From NCBI GenBank assembly GCA_001430745.1, contig KQ481938.1:152986-193221 (forward strand): DNA of 40,236 nucleotides, given 5' to 3'. The position numbers and the translations under genes were made by a program. The notes under the pieces were generated by a model that was not told where the DNA came from, made no database searches, and saw only the letters and a list, made by a program, of their open reading frames with translations. Source of the stretch: Auxenochlorella pyrenoidosa. Its lineage: Eukaryota; Chlorophyta; Trebouxiophyceae; Chlorellales; Chlorellaceae. This document shows, in pieces, positions 11,401 through 21,500 of the stretch (positions within the stretch are counted from its first letter, which is position 1; each line of letters begins with the position of its first letter).

Positions 11401-11864
11401 CGGGTTTTGCCCATAGGCCATTTGAGCTGCGCAGCTTCACCGCCGGCGCGCCCTGATGCCGATTTGCACCGCCCCCGCCCCCTCTCTGCGTGCGCAGGTG
11501 TGCGGCACGCGTGACTTTGCGCTGGCCACCGTGGCATCCCACTTTGGCATGGCCCCAGAGGCAGTGGCGGCGGCTGCGAAAAAACGTGGGTGTTGGGAGG
11601 GAAACGTGGGGGGTATCTGGCTTACTTGTAAAAGTCTTGCCAGTCTGGAGGCCTGGCCAGCAGCCTGCACCTGGGAATAGCAGGCCCGAGTAAAGTGTGG
11701 TGTTCCTTGGGCCTCGAACACACCGCCCCTGGCCTGCAGGCGCGAGGAAGCGGCGCAAGGGGGCGCCGCAGGGCGTGCCCAAGGGTAAGGCCTGGCTGAG
11801 GAGCTACAAACTGAAGGTCAAGCTGAAGAAGGCCAAGCTGAAGAAGATGGCAAAGCAGCTGTAG
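8432..11864 (+). CDS. SWT1: PIN-domain endoribonuclease, SWT1-like, with duplicated HTH-like module
   Basis: Nine exons: 8432-8732 (or to 8741), 8864-9012, 9206-9360, 9586-9688, 9923-10651, 10895-10979, 11173-11348, 11498-11585, 11740-11864. They give 636 residues. The ATG at 8432 is the first in frame. The N-terminus is basic and disordered. A PIN domain follows with all four expected acids: D118 (LVCFDSNILM), E155 (VRHELRSL), D220 (GDCAILDSL) and D243 (LLATADRGLSARA). This order and spacing match SWT1/PIN_4 nucleases, which survey nuclear mRNP. Intron 4 uses a GC donor. After the PIN domain come two copies of a module: ELLRLLE.PAYREQ at an exon end, then a separate exon VCGTR...LATVA..FGM with helix-turn-helix spacing. 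The C-terminus is lysine-rich and stops at TAG, after which the same frame continues coding-like to 11993. SWT1 identity is from the PIN domain only. Confidence 0.65.
9513..9545 (+). repeat. Decoy copy of the exon 4 acceptor in the SWT1-like gene
   Basis: The intron contains TGCAG followed by GAGCAGTACCGG 15 bases later. This mirrors the true acceptor TGCAG|GGAGGACGAGCAGTACCGG at 9581-9605, 70 bases downstream. The copy is partly decayed. Confidence 0.65.
9861..9881 (+). repeat. Decoy copy of the exon 5 acceptor in the SWT1-like gene
   Basis: TGCAGGTGCTGCTGGCCA in the intron repeats exactly the acceptor and first 13 bases of exon 5, 56 bases upstream of the real site at 9923. It would put exon 5 in the same phase, but the frame then meets stop codons in the AT-rich stretch that follows. 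Confidence 0.8.
10652..10735 (+). repeat. Duplicated donor sequence after SWT1-like exon 5
   Basis: The donor GTGGGCGCCTGCAGG at 10652 recurs about 65 bases downstream. In between, a shorter unit GAGCCGTCAGGC.TGTA occurs twice. Local tandem duplication of the 5' splice site. Confidence 0.7.
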
Positions 11865-11993
11865 AGGGAGGACGAGGTGCAGGAGAAGCGCCGCCTGCAA
11901 AAGCTGATGCTCGAGGCGCAGCTGCAGACGGGCAGCCTGAAGCCAAAGAAGAAGAAGATGAAGAAGAAGACAGCGCACAGGGCAGGTGCATAG
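11865..11993 (+). pseudogene. Coding-like continuation after the in-frame TAG of the SWT1-like gene
   Basis: Directly after TAG (11862-11864) the same frame stays open for 42 codons to a second TAG at 11991. It encodes REDEVQEKRRLQKLMLEA, then a lysine cluster (KPKKKKMKKKT). The composition and coiled-coil character continue those of exon 9. One base change, CAG to TAG, would explain the interruption. Readthrough, an allelic nonsense change or a sequencing error are all possible. An intron that skips the stop is unlikely because no pyrimidine tract is present. Confidence 0.55.
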
Positions 11994-12104
11994 GCGAGCA
12001 TCGTACAGTGAGCACCATGCAGCAAGGAGCACTGCTCACAGCAGTACTGCGACTAGTTGTCGATGCCTCCTGCATGCAGCACGCATGCCGTAGTTTTTGA
12101 TTGA

Positions 12105-12109
12105 TGTAA
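12105..12109 (+). terminator. TGTAA poly(A) signal
   Basis: TGTAA, the chlorophyte poly(A) signal, lies 112 bases after the second stop (241 after the first) of the SWT1-like gene. The region 11994-12344 otherwise holds only the 3' UTR and the upstream flank of the next gene. Confidence 0.5.
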
Positions 12110-12344
12110 GCCTGGTAAAATGAATAAGATGATGTAGATTTAGGCCAGTATCGATTGCAGTCGTGTTGCTGTTGTATCTGGGCAATAAAGCATGTCACCC
12201 GCGCGCCATGGCGGCTGCGGCGCGCTGGCAGCGCCGAGCTGTCGCTCACGGTCCTGCAATGGGGTGGCAGGCGCGCCGGACACTGCCTGCGACATAAGCT
12301 GAGAACAGTGAAATATATTCGCCGAATGAGAGAATGAGGACACT

Positions 12345-15300
12345 ATGCAGGGTTTGGCCGGGCTCGCTCGCGGCCTGGGCAGGCGGCGAAGCTGGAGCGT
12401 GCTGCTAGCGAGTCAACAGGGAGCAGAGTATTTTGGCAACCGTGCGCAAGCCGCCGGGATCGCCGCAGCAGCAGGTGGCAGGAATGGCGACGGCAGCGGC
12501 GGCGGCAGCGGCAGCGAGGCTCCCCTCCAGTTGGCGAGCCCCGGGCGGTCGCCGCCCACTCGCCTGGACAAGCTGCGCGAGCGCTTCAGGGTAGGTTCCA
12601 CACATTTTAGGAGACTGTGCATGCTGCCTGCGCTGCCTCCATGCCGGCGCTCGTCTGCCCCACCGCTCAGCAGCCCTTGCCTCAATGCACGGCCATCATG
12701 CATCATGCATTTCTACCCTGCGCGCATCCTCGCTGTCCCGCCGCCCGCGCAGGCCCGGGCACGGGCCAACGATGCCCTAGGTGCAGAGATGTACCTCAGG
12801 CAGTACATCCAGGAGGGCGGCGAGCCGCAGGCAAGGGCTGCCGGGTGCCAGCTGGGGAAAACAAGGGCATGCTGGACACCCTTGTCGTTCCTTCCTCTCA
12901 GTCTGCCGGCACAGCAGGAGTTAGGGCATGCATCGACCGTCCATGGGTCTGCCTGCGCTGGCAGCATGCGCCTGCAGGAGCAGCCAAATCGTGCAGCCAA
13001 CACTCACAGGACCAGGGTCGACTCCCTGTGTTTCTTTCCATTGAGCCCCCTGCCTACCCGATGCACCTGCAGCACTGGATGCTGCCCATGCTGCTCAACA
13101 CGTACGGCAAGCTGCGGCAGGCGGACAAGGCCTGGGCCATCTACCAACAGCTGCTGAGGCAGCAGGGGCAGCAGGGGCAGCAGGGGCAGCAGCCGGGGGA
13201 CAGTCCAGAGCCATCAAGCGCCACTGCCCCCCTGGCAGCGCCGCAAGGGGGATGCACAGCAGCGGAGGGCGACAACGGCGGTGAAGAAAGCGGCGGCGCG
13301 GCGTGGCAGGCGCGCCTGGCGCAGCGGCAGGCGCGCCTGGCGGCCGAAGCAGAGCGGCTGGTTCGGGAGCTGGCCCTCGGTGCCTTCCCTCTGAGCGACT
13401 ATGCTTACAGTACTATCATCACAGCGCTCTCGCGGGTGGGGAACAGGCACCTGTTCAGCGGCGCTGCTCAGTTGTGCATGCAGCATGGCCCCAACACTGC
13501 GGCGCCTGCCCCACAGCCCCCCGGTGCTCAGCCCGGGCCCGAGTCGGCAGGCAGCTCTCCTCATCCTGTGTAGGCGCAGCAGGCTCTGCGTGCCCAGCAC
13601 CCACCCGACGCCTTTCCTGGCGTGCAGTACCACATGCCGTGCAGTACCGCCCGGCTGACTTCCTGCCACCCTCCCCGCAGGCGGAGCACCCGCCGTACGA
13701 CCTGCCGCCGCGCTATGCTGACATGGCAGCGGAGGCTTTCCGGGAGATGCAGCAGCGGGGGATGCAGCCCAACCTGGTGGTGTGGCACAGCCTCCTGGCC
13801 TGCCAGGTGGGCGCAGCGGAGGGGGACACAGCGGGGGCAGCGCTGTGCAGCGGGGGGCACCCTCCTGGGGTGCGCGCGCGTGCAGGCCAGCGCGGCGGCG
13901 CATGCGCGCACGGCCTGTGCCGCCAGCACAGCGCCAAGCGCTGCTGCGCCCGAGCACGTGCCGCTCGCGCCCGCCACACTGCCGCGCTGGGCACGCTTCC
14001 ACACGGCGTGTGCTGGTGCCCTCGGAGCGTCGCACATCACCCCGCCCTCGGAAAGCAACCCCCCGTTTCCCCTCCCCTGGGCCCCCCCCCCACCCCCCAC
14101 CACCACCACCAGGCCAAGGCGGCGCTGCCGGACCAGGCCTTTGCCACCTACCGCGCCATGCTGGCCGCGGGCGTGCGCCCCACCCCCCACACCTACTCCA
14201 TGCTCGTGTCGGCCTGCGGCCGCGCGCGCCAGCCGCTGCGGGCCGCCGACGTCGTGGAGCGCCTCATGCCGCAGGTGGGGGGTGGGGGGTGGGGGGTAGG
14301 GAGGGGCAGGCTGGGTTATGGGGTGGGGTGGGTTAGGGGCAGGGTGGGTTGCAGTGGGGTGGGGTTGGCTTGTGGCAGTGTGGGTCTCAGTGTGGTGTGG
14401 TGGGGTTGTGGTTGGGGTAGGTGGGCGGGACTTGGCGATGTCGGGCCCTTGGCTCTCTGATCTTTCCCCTTGGGGTTTGCACAGCAGCGCAGCCCTACAA
14501 TCTCTGCCTCAACCCGTTGCTGGTTGGTCATGGTCTGGCTTTCTCCAGAGGCTTGCAAGCCGCACCCATCAGCTGCCGGCGCATCCAGACCGCGCAAGCC
14601 GCCCCTGCACGCCGCTTGACTGCAGGCCGGCGTGGCGCCGCAGCTGCCGGTGTGGAACGCCCTGCTGGGCGCCTACGGCCGGGCCGGCAGCGTGGATGCC
14701 GCCTATGAGGCCTGGACCCGCATGCTGGACTCGGGTGGGGCGGGGCGGGCAGGCAGCGCCATGTGCTGCCCTGCTGCGTGCAGCACCTGCAACAGCAAAT
14801 CCCTCACATCCTTGCTTGACCCTCAAGCCAACCCAGACCACACCCACTCATACACACCACCACCGCCCGCCCACCCACCCACCCTACTCCCCTCGCTCCT
14901 TGCTGCAGGGGCCACCCCGGATGACCTCACCGAGCGGGCACTGGCCCTTGCCTTTGCCAGCCACCCCGCCCTTGCAGCCGACGTGGTTGCAGAGGCGCGT
15001 CAGATTCGGCAGAGCCGGCAGGCGGCCGCCGATGTGGGCCGTGCTTTGGCAGAGGCAGAGCCGGGGGGAAACGGCGAGGAAGGGGAGGAGGGCGGCGAGG
15101 GGGAGGGTGCAGAGAGCGACGCGGAAGCTGGTGCAGCGGTGGCAGCGACGGCGGCAGCCGGCGCCAAAGGGATGCGAGCGCCGTACCGGCTGCAGCGCCA
15201 CCGCCAGGGCTCCCTGCCCATCGACCAGCCGAGCTCCGCCCAGCGCAGCCACACCCCCTTGGCACAGCTCTTGGAAGTGGTTCGGGGGCGCGGCAGCGGG

Positions 15301-16775
15301 AGCAACGGTGCCAGCGCTGCAGATGCCGAGCAGCGGGGGCTGCAGGTGCGGCAGCTGCTGCTGCTGGACCTGCACGGCAGCTCCGTGGCAGCTGCCCGCA
15401 TGGTACTGCTGCGCCGCCTGGAGACGCTGGTGCTCCAGGTGCCGGAGCTGGAGGCCGAGGTGGGCAGGATGGAGGCTGAGTGGCGCCGGCAGCGCGCGCA
15501 GCGCGTGCAGCAGGGGCAGCGGCAGGCCGAGCAGCAGGCCCTGCGGCACCAGCAGCAGGACGTAGCGCACGAGCTCATTGCAGCTCTGAGCAGTGGAAGC
15601 AGCAGCAGGGAAAGGCCCAGCAGCACCGGGGGCGGCAGCGGCGTCGGCAGGCGAAGACAAAGGGGCGGCGAGCACGCCGTCCAGGCGGCAGCTGAGCACG
15701 CTTCGCCACAGCACGCGGCACCAGAGCAGGCCGCAGCGCAGGCTCTACATGCTGCAGAGCGCTGGCCGGAGCTGGGCCGCGCCTGGGAGGCGCCCGCCGG
15801 CCCAGCAGGCAGCGCCCATCTTGATGACACGGGGGCAGCGGCAGGCACGGGGCCGGGGGGGCTGGGAGACGCGCAGCCGCCGGCCCCCGCAGACGCGCCC
15901 CCTGGCAGGCAGGCCCAGTTTTTGCCCCCCTCCCTCTGCATCATCACCGGGGTGGGGCGGCACAGCAGGGGCAGCGGGGTGCTCAAGGGGGCCGTGCTGG
16001 AGCTGCTGCAGCAGCAGGGCCTTCCCACAGTGGAAGACCCTGCCAATGAGGGTGAGCCGGATGAGTTGGCAGAGGGTTTTGAACCGGCATGGGTGAGCTG
16101 GCAGAGAGTGCGCTGGCAGAGGGGGCCGGGGCTGGACTGGGCGAGGGGCGCGACGCTTGCGCTGCAACAGGATGCTGTACCGGCGCACCGCCGCGGCAGC
16201 ACCCAGCCGATGCACAGGTCGGTGGTGTGCCAGTGCAGCAGGGATTCTCACGACTTCGCCGAGGCAGGGGCAGGGTGCAGCGCGGTCAGCTGCCACGGCT
16301 TCCCTGCCCGCAGGCGTGGTCTTTGTCCCCTGGGAGCCCCTCCTCAGCTACCTGCAGCAGCAGCGGCAGGCCATGCACACCGACCACTTCCTCTCGGCAG
16401 GTGGGGGGCGCGCGCAGCCCGCGTGGGCTTTGCCAGCCCCACAAACCGCGTGAGCCAGCCCTGGGCCTGCGCCGCGCCGCGCACGTGGCCGCCGGCCCCC
16501 CCTTGCCAGGGCGGCTCCGCAGCCAGCCGGCGCCGCTGGCCGTGACCCCTGCCCTGCTCTGACCTGCTGCCCCGCTGCTTCTCCTTGCCTTGTCTGCAAC
16601 CAGGACACGCCGCTGGCTATAACCTCTGCCCTCACTGCTCACTGCTGCCCGCTGCCTTCACTTCTCCTTGCCCTGCCCTGCAGCCAGGGCGCGCTACCTG
16701 TACGTGGCCGCCGGGGCTGCAGGCATCCTGGCGGCTGCCAACCTGCTGCCGCGCCTGGCGCCCTGGATGGCCTAA
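12345..16775 (+). CDS. PPR-SMR organelle RNA-binding protein
   Basis: Nine exons, all phases consistent: 12345-12590, 12753-12830, 13073-13435, 13681-13806, 14113-14274, 14626-14734, 14909-16051, 16314-16400, 16684-16775. They give 801 residues. The arginine-rich N-terminus (ARGLGRRRSWSVLLAS) looks like an organelle transit peptide. PPR-type helix pairs run from about 109 to 365, for example AFREMQQRGMQPNLVVWHSL, AFATYRAMLAAGVRPTPHTY and VWNALLGAYGRAGSVDAAYE. An SMR domain follows in two halves: LLLDLHGSSVAAARMVL (about 510) and ITGVGRHSRGSGVLKGAVLE (about 705). They are separated by about 190 low-complexity residues, much more than usual. The last exon adds a hydrophobic stretch (YLYVAAGAAGILAAANLL). 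PPR-SMR proteins act in chloroplast or mitochondrial RNA metabolism. Intron 2 has a GC donor (CAG|GCAAGG). Family assignment is firm, the target RNA is unknown. Confidence 0.75.
14275..14420 (+). repeat. G-rich, G-quadruplex-prone intron start
   Basis: Just after the exon 5 donor of the PPR-SMR gene the RNA strand is a run of GGGGTGGG/GGTTGG blocks. Many runs of three or more G lie close together, which could fold as G-quadruplexes beside the 5' splice site. Confidence 0.6.
16480..16700 (+). repeat. Degenerate tandem copies of the last-exon acceptor, PPR-SMR gene
   Basis: The true acceptor (CTTCTCCTTGCC...CTGCAG|CCAGGGCGCGC at 16661-16694) has a decayed copy 83 bases upstream: CTTCTCCTTGCC...CTGCAACCAGGACACGC at 16578-16610. 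An older fragment near 16483 has ACGTGGCCGCCGG, matching the exon's TACGTGGCCGCCGG. Confidence 0.65.
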
Positions 16776-17201
16776 CGGGCGGAGCGTGCCCCTGCGCTTT
16801 GGAACAGGTCCTGCCCCGTGCCCGCCTGCCCCAGCTGGCCTCCCCTGCTAGGCTGGGCTGGCCCGCCCTGTGGTGCTCCCTTGCCGCCCCTTGCTGCTTG
16901 CGCCGAATCAATTGTTCAATGTGGCATTACATGTGGGGCAATGCAGGTGCACAGGAGGGATGGGTGAATACAAGAATGTACACGAGTTAGGGCCAGTTAG
17001 GCTGTGGGCGAGGTTGGCGAGCGTGGGTGCTAAAAAGAGCGCAGTACGCGAGAGCGCACGCAAGGCATTGGCGCCAGGCCGCGACCTTGCAAGGAGACGG
17101 CGGCAGGACCTGTGTGTGTCGTACATGGCTGAGGCCGGAGGCCAGGTCAGCAGCGCAGACAGCGAGGAGGAGAGGAGGAGCTGAGACCAGGATGTGGCCA
17201 G
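16776..17201. other. Intergenic, 3' flank of the PPR-SMR gene
   Basis: Contains the 3' UTR. No exon or clear signal seen. A C-terminal extension of the minus-strand palindrome ORF runs into it from the right (to 17147). Confidence 0.4.
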
Positions 17202-17428
17202 GGCATGGAGAGCGGGGCAAGGAGCCTACCCAAAACGTTGCGCCAGCACAGGTGCCAGGCGGATTCAGATGTCAGGGAGGTAAACGGGCGCCAGCGAGCA
17301 GGGGGGCGCTCTGCGCCCGAGGCGCGCCTGGCCATGAAGATCATGGCAGCGGTGCCCGCTGCCCAGAGCAGGGTGCGGCCCAGCAGCTCCAGGAAGACCC
17401 ACATGTTGGGATGCACAAACCCCTGCAT
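17147..17428 (-). CDS. Possible membrane-type ORF on the left palindrome arm
   Basis: From the ATG at 17428 the minus strand reads MQGFVHPNMWVFLELLGR, then a hydrophobic stretch TLLWAAGTAAMIFMA, then a basic RR and a longer proline-rich tail. It is paired with the ORF on the opposite arm. It may be a last exon (CAG precedes GGGTTT) of a gene whose other exons I cannot see, or a non-coding copy. Family not recognised. Confidence 0.25.
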   Translation of the reverse strand: MQGFVHPNMWVFLELLGRTLLWAAGTAAMIFMARRASGAERPPARWRPFTSLTSESAWHLCWRNVLGRLLAPLSMPWPHPGLSSSSPPRCLRC

Positions 17429-17718
17429 AAGAGCAACGACAGGTGCGGCCGGCTGCACCTTTCGTCGCCCTCATGCAGGGGTTTGTGCGCCCCGACATGT
17501 GGGTGTTCCCTGCGCGGCTGGGCCGCATCGTGCTCTGGGCAGCGGGCGCCGTTGCCATGATCTTCATGGCCAAGCGCGGCGTGTGAGCGGGCCTCGGGGC
17601 GCAGAGCGCTAGCCCCCCTGCTTGCTGGCGCCCGGTTCCCGCCCTGACCTGTACACCCGCCTGGCACCCGTGCCGCCCCACAACGTCGTGGGTAGGCTAC
17701 TTACCCCGCTTTCCATGC
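17202..17718. repeat. 517-base imperfect palindrome (inverted duplication)
   Basis: The sequence is an inverted repeat centred between 17450 and 17451, with essentially no spacer. The centre itself reads AGGTGCGGCCGGCTGCACCT. The two arms of about 258 bases align with scattered substitutions and a few small indels. Examples are CATGAAGATCATGGCA on the left against TGCCATGATCTTCATG on the right, and GGGGCAAGGAGCCTACCC against GGGTAGGCTACTTACCCC near the ends. It lies between the PPR-SMR and DRC4 genes. Confidence 0.9.
17473..17586 (+). CDS. Possible small membrane-type ORF on the right palindrome arm
   Basis: 37 codons from ATG to TGA: MQGFVRPDMWVFPARLGR, then IVLWAAGAVAMIFMA, then KRGV. One transmembrane-like segment with a positive C-terminus resembles small mitochondrial membrane subunits in general layout, but no family is recognised. 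Against the left arm there is no indel over about 105 bases, though many changes alter the amino acid. Confidence 0.3.
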   Translation: MQGFVRPDMWVFPARLGRIVLWAAGAVAMIFMAKRGV

Positions 17719-18574
17719 TCGTTGCTCCACTGTCCCTGCCCTGAGGTTGTCGACAACCTCAAGAGGTGAGGTGGATCCATACCGCTCTGCAGGAGCTGAT
17801 GGACATTAAAACAACATCAACAGGCGGTTCCGGAGGGGTGAGCAGAAGCATGCTCAAGGAGTGCACAACACGGCCCTGGGTGGCGAGTGGAGGGCTTGGG
17901 CAGTTGAGCAGCCAGATGCTGCTTGCACGCAGCCCAGCACACGTTCAGCCCCAAACCACACCCACCTGCTGGCTGTCAATCAAAGGAGGGCCCGGTTGCC
18001 AGTGCGAGCCAAGAGTGGCGGGCGCGGGCTGCTGGCGCTGGCGCCCAGCTTGCGCTCAGCCCTCTGTCGGTGAGGAGTGAGCTACAGGGCGCTACCAGCG
18101 CATTGGAACGGCGACTGCAGGTGCGGGGCTGCTGCCCTGCTGCAAGAGGGGGGAGCGAGGCAGCAGCAGGGTCTCGGGAGGGTTTTGTTGGCAGCTTCGA
18201 AGGGAAGACGACTGACAGGAAATTCAGTGAGACGGAGAAGCACATCTCGAGACGCACCAGTGGACGACGGGCGGGTTGCAGGCGCGAGCATCGTCCGGCG
18301 AGCTTCAGTAGCCACTCGTGTCGGCCGTCGCAGCAGTTTATCATTTATACTTAGGTGTTGAGCTGAATAGGTGAGCTCAGCACCTGAAAACTGTAAGGTT
18401 CCCCATTTTCAAGTGCTCTGCATGCTCCGCTTCGCTCCTCTTGTTTCACACGACGTCTCCAATTCGGTCATCTCAAATGCCTCCAAAGTCATCGTGAGCC
18501 GCATGCCCGTTGCCAGTGCGCTTCACAGTGGACCGCAACGACCGCCTTGCTGACCCCTCCCCAGCCGCTCACGG
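17719..18574. other. Intergenic and 5' flank of DRC4
   Basis: No exon recognised. It includes a 20-base perfect palindrome at 17742-17761 (TGAGGTTGTCGACAACCTCA), which could be a dimeric protein site or a relic of the neighbouring palindrome. The last 200 bases are AT-richer, consistent with the promoter and 5' UTR of DRC4. Confidence 0.4.
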
Positions 18575-21500
18575 ATGGCCCTGCAGTCGCGCCCGGCTTC
18601 CGGGGCGCTCAGGCCCCGCAGCGGCGCGCCGGGCAGTAAGCCCGGCACCGCCGGCGGCGCCGGCGCCGGCGCTGCCCGCAAGGGCAGCACGGCACCCCTC
18701 GTCATGGCCTCAGGCACCGCGGCTGACGAGCTGCGTGCCAAGGCCGAGCTGCTGGAGCGCGGGCTCAAGAACGAGGAGCTGGCGCGCAACTACATGCAGC
18801 TGGAGCGGGTGGGTGCAGGCGGCGCCCCACAGCCCCTGCTCGCCGCAGGCTTGGCAGAGCAGCCATAGAGACTGCTGCAGCGACGCGCACCTTTCCAGGG
18901 CCTGCAGCTGGCTCGGCTACAATGACCCTTTCGATTTGAGCTGCTCGCAGGACAAGATCCAGGGGTTCTGGGACATCACCAAGCGGGAGCTAGGCGACGC
19001 CAGGGCAGAGCTGCGCCTGAAAGACCGAGAGCTCGAGGAGGCAGAGGCAAGCCGGTGCTGGGCCTGCAGGCGGTGCAACACGCTGGGGATCAAACCTCAG
19101 TGGTTTGACCTGCCGCCCTGAATGCAGGCTGCCAGATGTGCACAGCTCACCGCAGCAGCGGCACGGCAGCATGCGTGCCATGCTGCAAGGGCCTCAGCAC
19201 ACTGCTGCTGGCTGTCCCCGCCTGCGCCCCGATCCCACCATCCCAGCCAGCCCACTCGTCCCCCTCTCTTCCCCCCCTCCTGGCAGGGCAAGCATGGGCT
19301 GGAGCTCAAGGTGTACAAGCAGCGGGTCAAGCACCTGCTGTACGAGCACCAGGATGGGCTGGCGCGGCTCAAGGCGGCGGGCGAGGCGGCGCTCAAGCAG
19401 CAGGCAGGGGGGGCCGGCCTTTGTGTCCCTGGCGAGCACAGGAAGGAGCGCAAGCTGGGGGGTGCCAACCACATGTGCCGCCGCTATTGGCGGTGGCGGT
19501 GGTGGTCGTCGTGGCGCACAGTCGCTGGTGTTGAGCCAGCGCTGGCTGCTCTGCCCACCACCTGCAGGCCGACGCGTTTGCGCAGCAGGAGGCGCAGCTG
19601 GGGGACGACAAGCGGCGGCTGAAGCAGCACGTGCGGGAGCAGGAGCTGTCGACTGAGGAGCTGATCAAGCAGTTCAGGTGGGAAGGGGCGCCGCAAGGCG
19701 CGGGCTGTCGAGAGCCGCCGTGCCTGCCTAGGTCCTTGCCGCTGTGCCTGCCTGCCTGCTGCGCCTGCCTGCGTGTTGCTCCTCAGCGGAGTGAGCGAGC
19801 TGGGCGTCCTGCTTCACAGTCTCCTGAGCCTGCTGGCTTCATAGAACTTCCTGCTGGCTCCGTGCACTATTTATGTAATTGGTTGATTGATCGCGGTGCC
19901 GCCCTGCACCGCCCCTTTCTCTGGCAGGCTGGACAATGCCAAGCAGGCCAGCCGGCTGCGGCAGGAGTTTGAGGGGCAGGCGCGCGCCATCCAGGGCAAG
20001 TACGAGGCGCAGCTGGCGGCGCTGCAGCAGGCGGCAGAGGCGCACTACGCGGCAGGTGGGCGGGGCGAGGAGGGGCGAGGAGGGGCGGGCGGGGCGGTCT
20101 GCCGCCTGCATTGGTTGTTGTGTTCACGTGCGTCGCAGGGGGCGGGCCAGGGTGCTGACCAGCACATGCAGTTGTTGCAAGTTTGGCGCACGCAGCACAG
20201 GTTAAGGGTCGGTGCAGGCAGTGGCTGACTGCAGCGGCCAGCGCACTGGGCAAACTGCGTGCCGTCGTGATGGCGCCCACAGCCCCCCCACCCCAACCCC
20301 ACAAACTCAACACCCCACCCCCCACTCCCTCCACCCCAACCCCACCGACTCAATTCCGCCCCACCCACATCCACAAACCCACAGACCTGGCCGATTTGGA
20401 GGAGGGCAAGAACGCGCACATCGCCGACCTGATGGCGCGCCACGAGGCGGCCTTCAAGGACATGCGCGCCTACTACAGCCAGGTGGGGGCCGGGGCGGGG
20501 CAGTCTGCTGCCCATGCTGCGCCAGGACCCGCACCCTGCGCGCCCCCTGCCTTGATGGTGGAAGAGCCTCCGTCTCCTGGCGCCATGCGTCTGCGCAGCC
20601 AGCAGCCAGGGTCGAACGCCCGGCCCCCTGCCCACTTGGCCGCAGGTGACGCACTCCAATCTGGACCTCATCAAGGCGCTCAAGGTGGGCCCCGCAGCAG
20701 GCCAGGCTGCAGCGCCGCCAGCAGACCTGTGCAGCAGGGGACAGGCATGGCTGTGGCAACCCCGCGCCGGCAACGCCGAGGGCCAAACCGCTGGCCCCTG
20801 CCACCCTCCCTCTGTCCGGAATACCTTTCTCCCGCAGGAGGAGATTGCGGAGATGAAGGCTGCCGAGGCAGCCAGGGAGAAGCTGGTGGGGGATGTGGTG
20901 CGGGAGAACCGGCGGCTGGCAGAGCCGCTGGCACAGGTGGGTGTAAGGGAGGAGGGCCGCGTCACAGCAAGCTTAGCGGCAGGAGCGAGCAGCCTCTCAA
21001 AGGGGCAAGGCTCGCCAGTGCCGGCGGTTTGGCTATTGGAAGCTCCTGGCTGGGCAGCAGCCTGGCAGCGCTTGCGGGAGGGCGGGCGGCGCTGCCGGCG
21101 TGGAACAGAGAGGCGCCGCACCAAAGGGCTCAGCAATTCCTTGCACGCTGTGGTGGGCAAGGTGCACCCCTCGCCCTGCGCGCCCGCAGGCGGTGCAAGA
21201 AGCGGATGTGCTGCGTCAGCAGGTGGAGGGCGCGGAGCGGGACCGCGCCCTGCTGGCCGCCACCAAAGCGCGGCTGGCGGCTGCGGAGAAGCAGGCGCGG
21301 GCAGCTGCCTGGGAGCTGGAGGTCACGCAGCAGCGGCTGGGGAGGGTGAGGGCGGGGCCGGGGGGACTCGGGTTCTGAGGAGGGATGATGGCAGCCGCTG
21401 GTAAGGGTGCAGCTGAGCCTTCACTCCTGCAGTGTGCAGTGCGGGCAGAGAGTGGACGCAGGGCACCCGAAGCTGTGCAGTTCAAGCGCGCGATTTTACA

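Noticed and set aside
13303..14460. 385-codon frame on the plus strand through several PPR-SMR exons
   Set aside because: It reads through introns 13436-13680, 13807-14112 and beyond 14274, including G-rich repeats. Exon phases and PPR motifs fit the spliced model instead.
16839..17184. Possible plus-strand exon after the PPR-SMR stop
   Set aside because: No splice phase, no similarity and no compositional support; treated as 3' flank.
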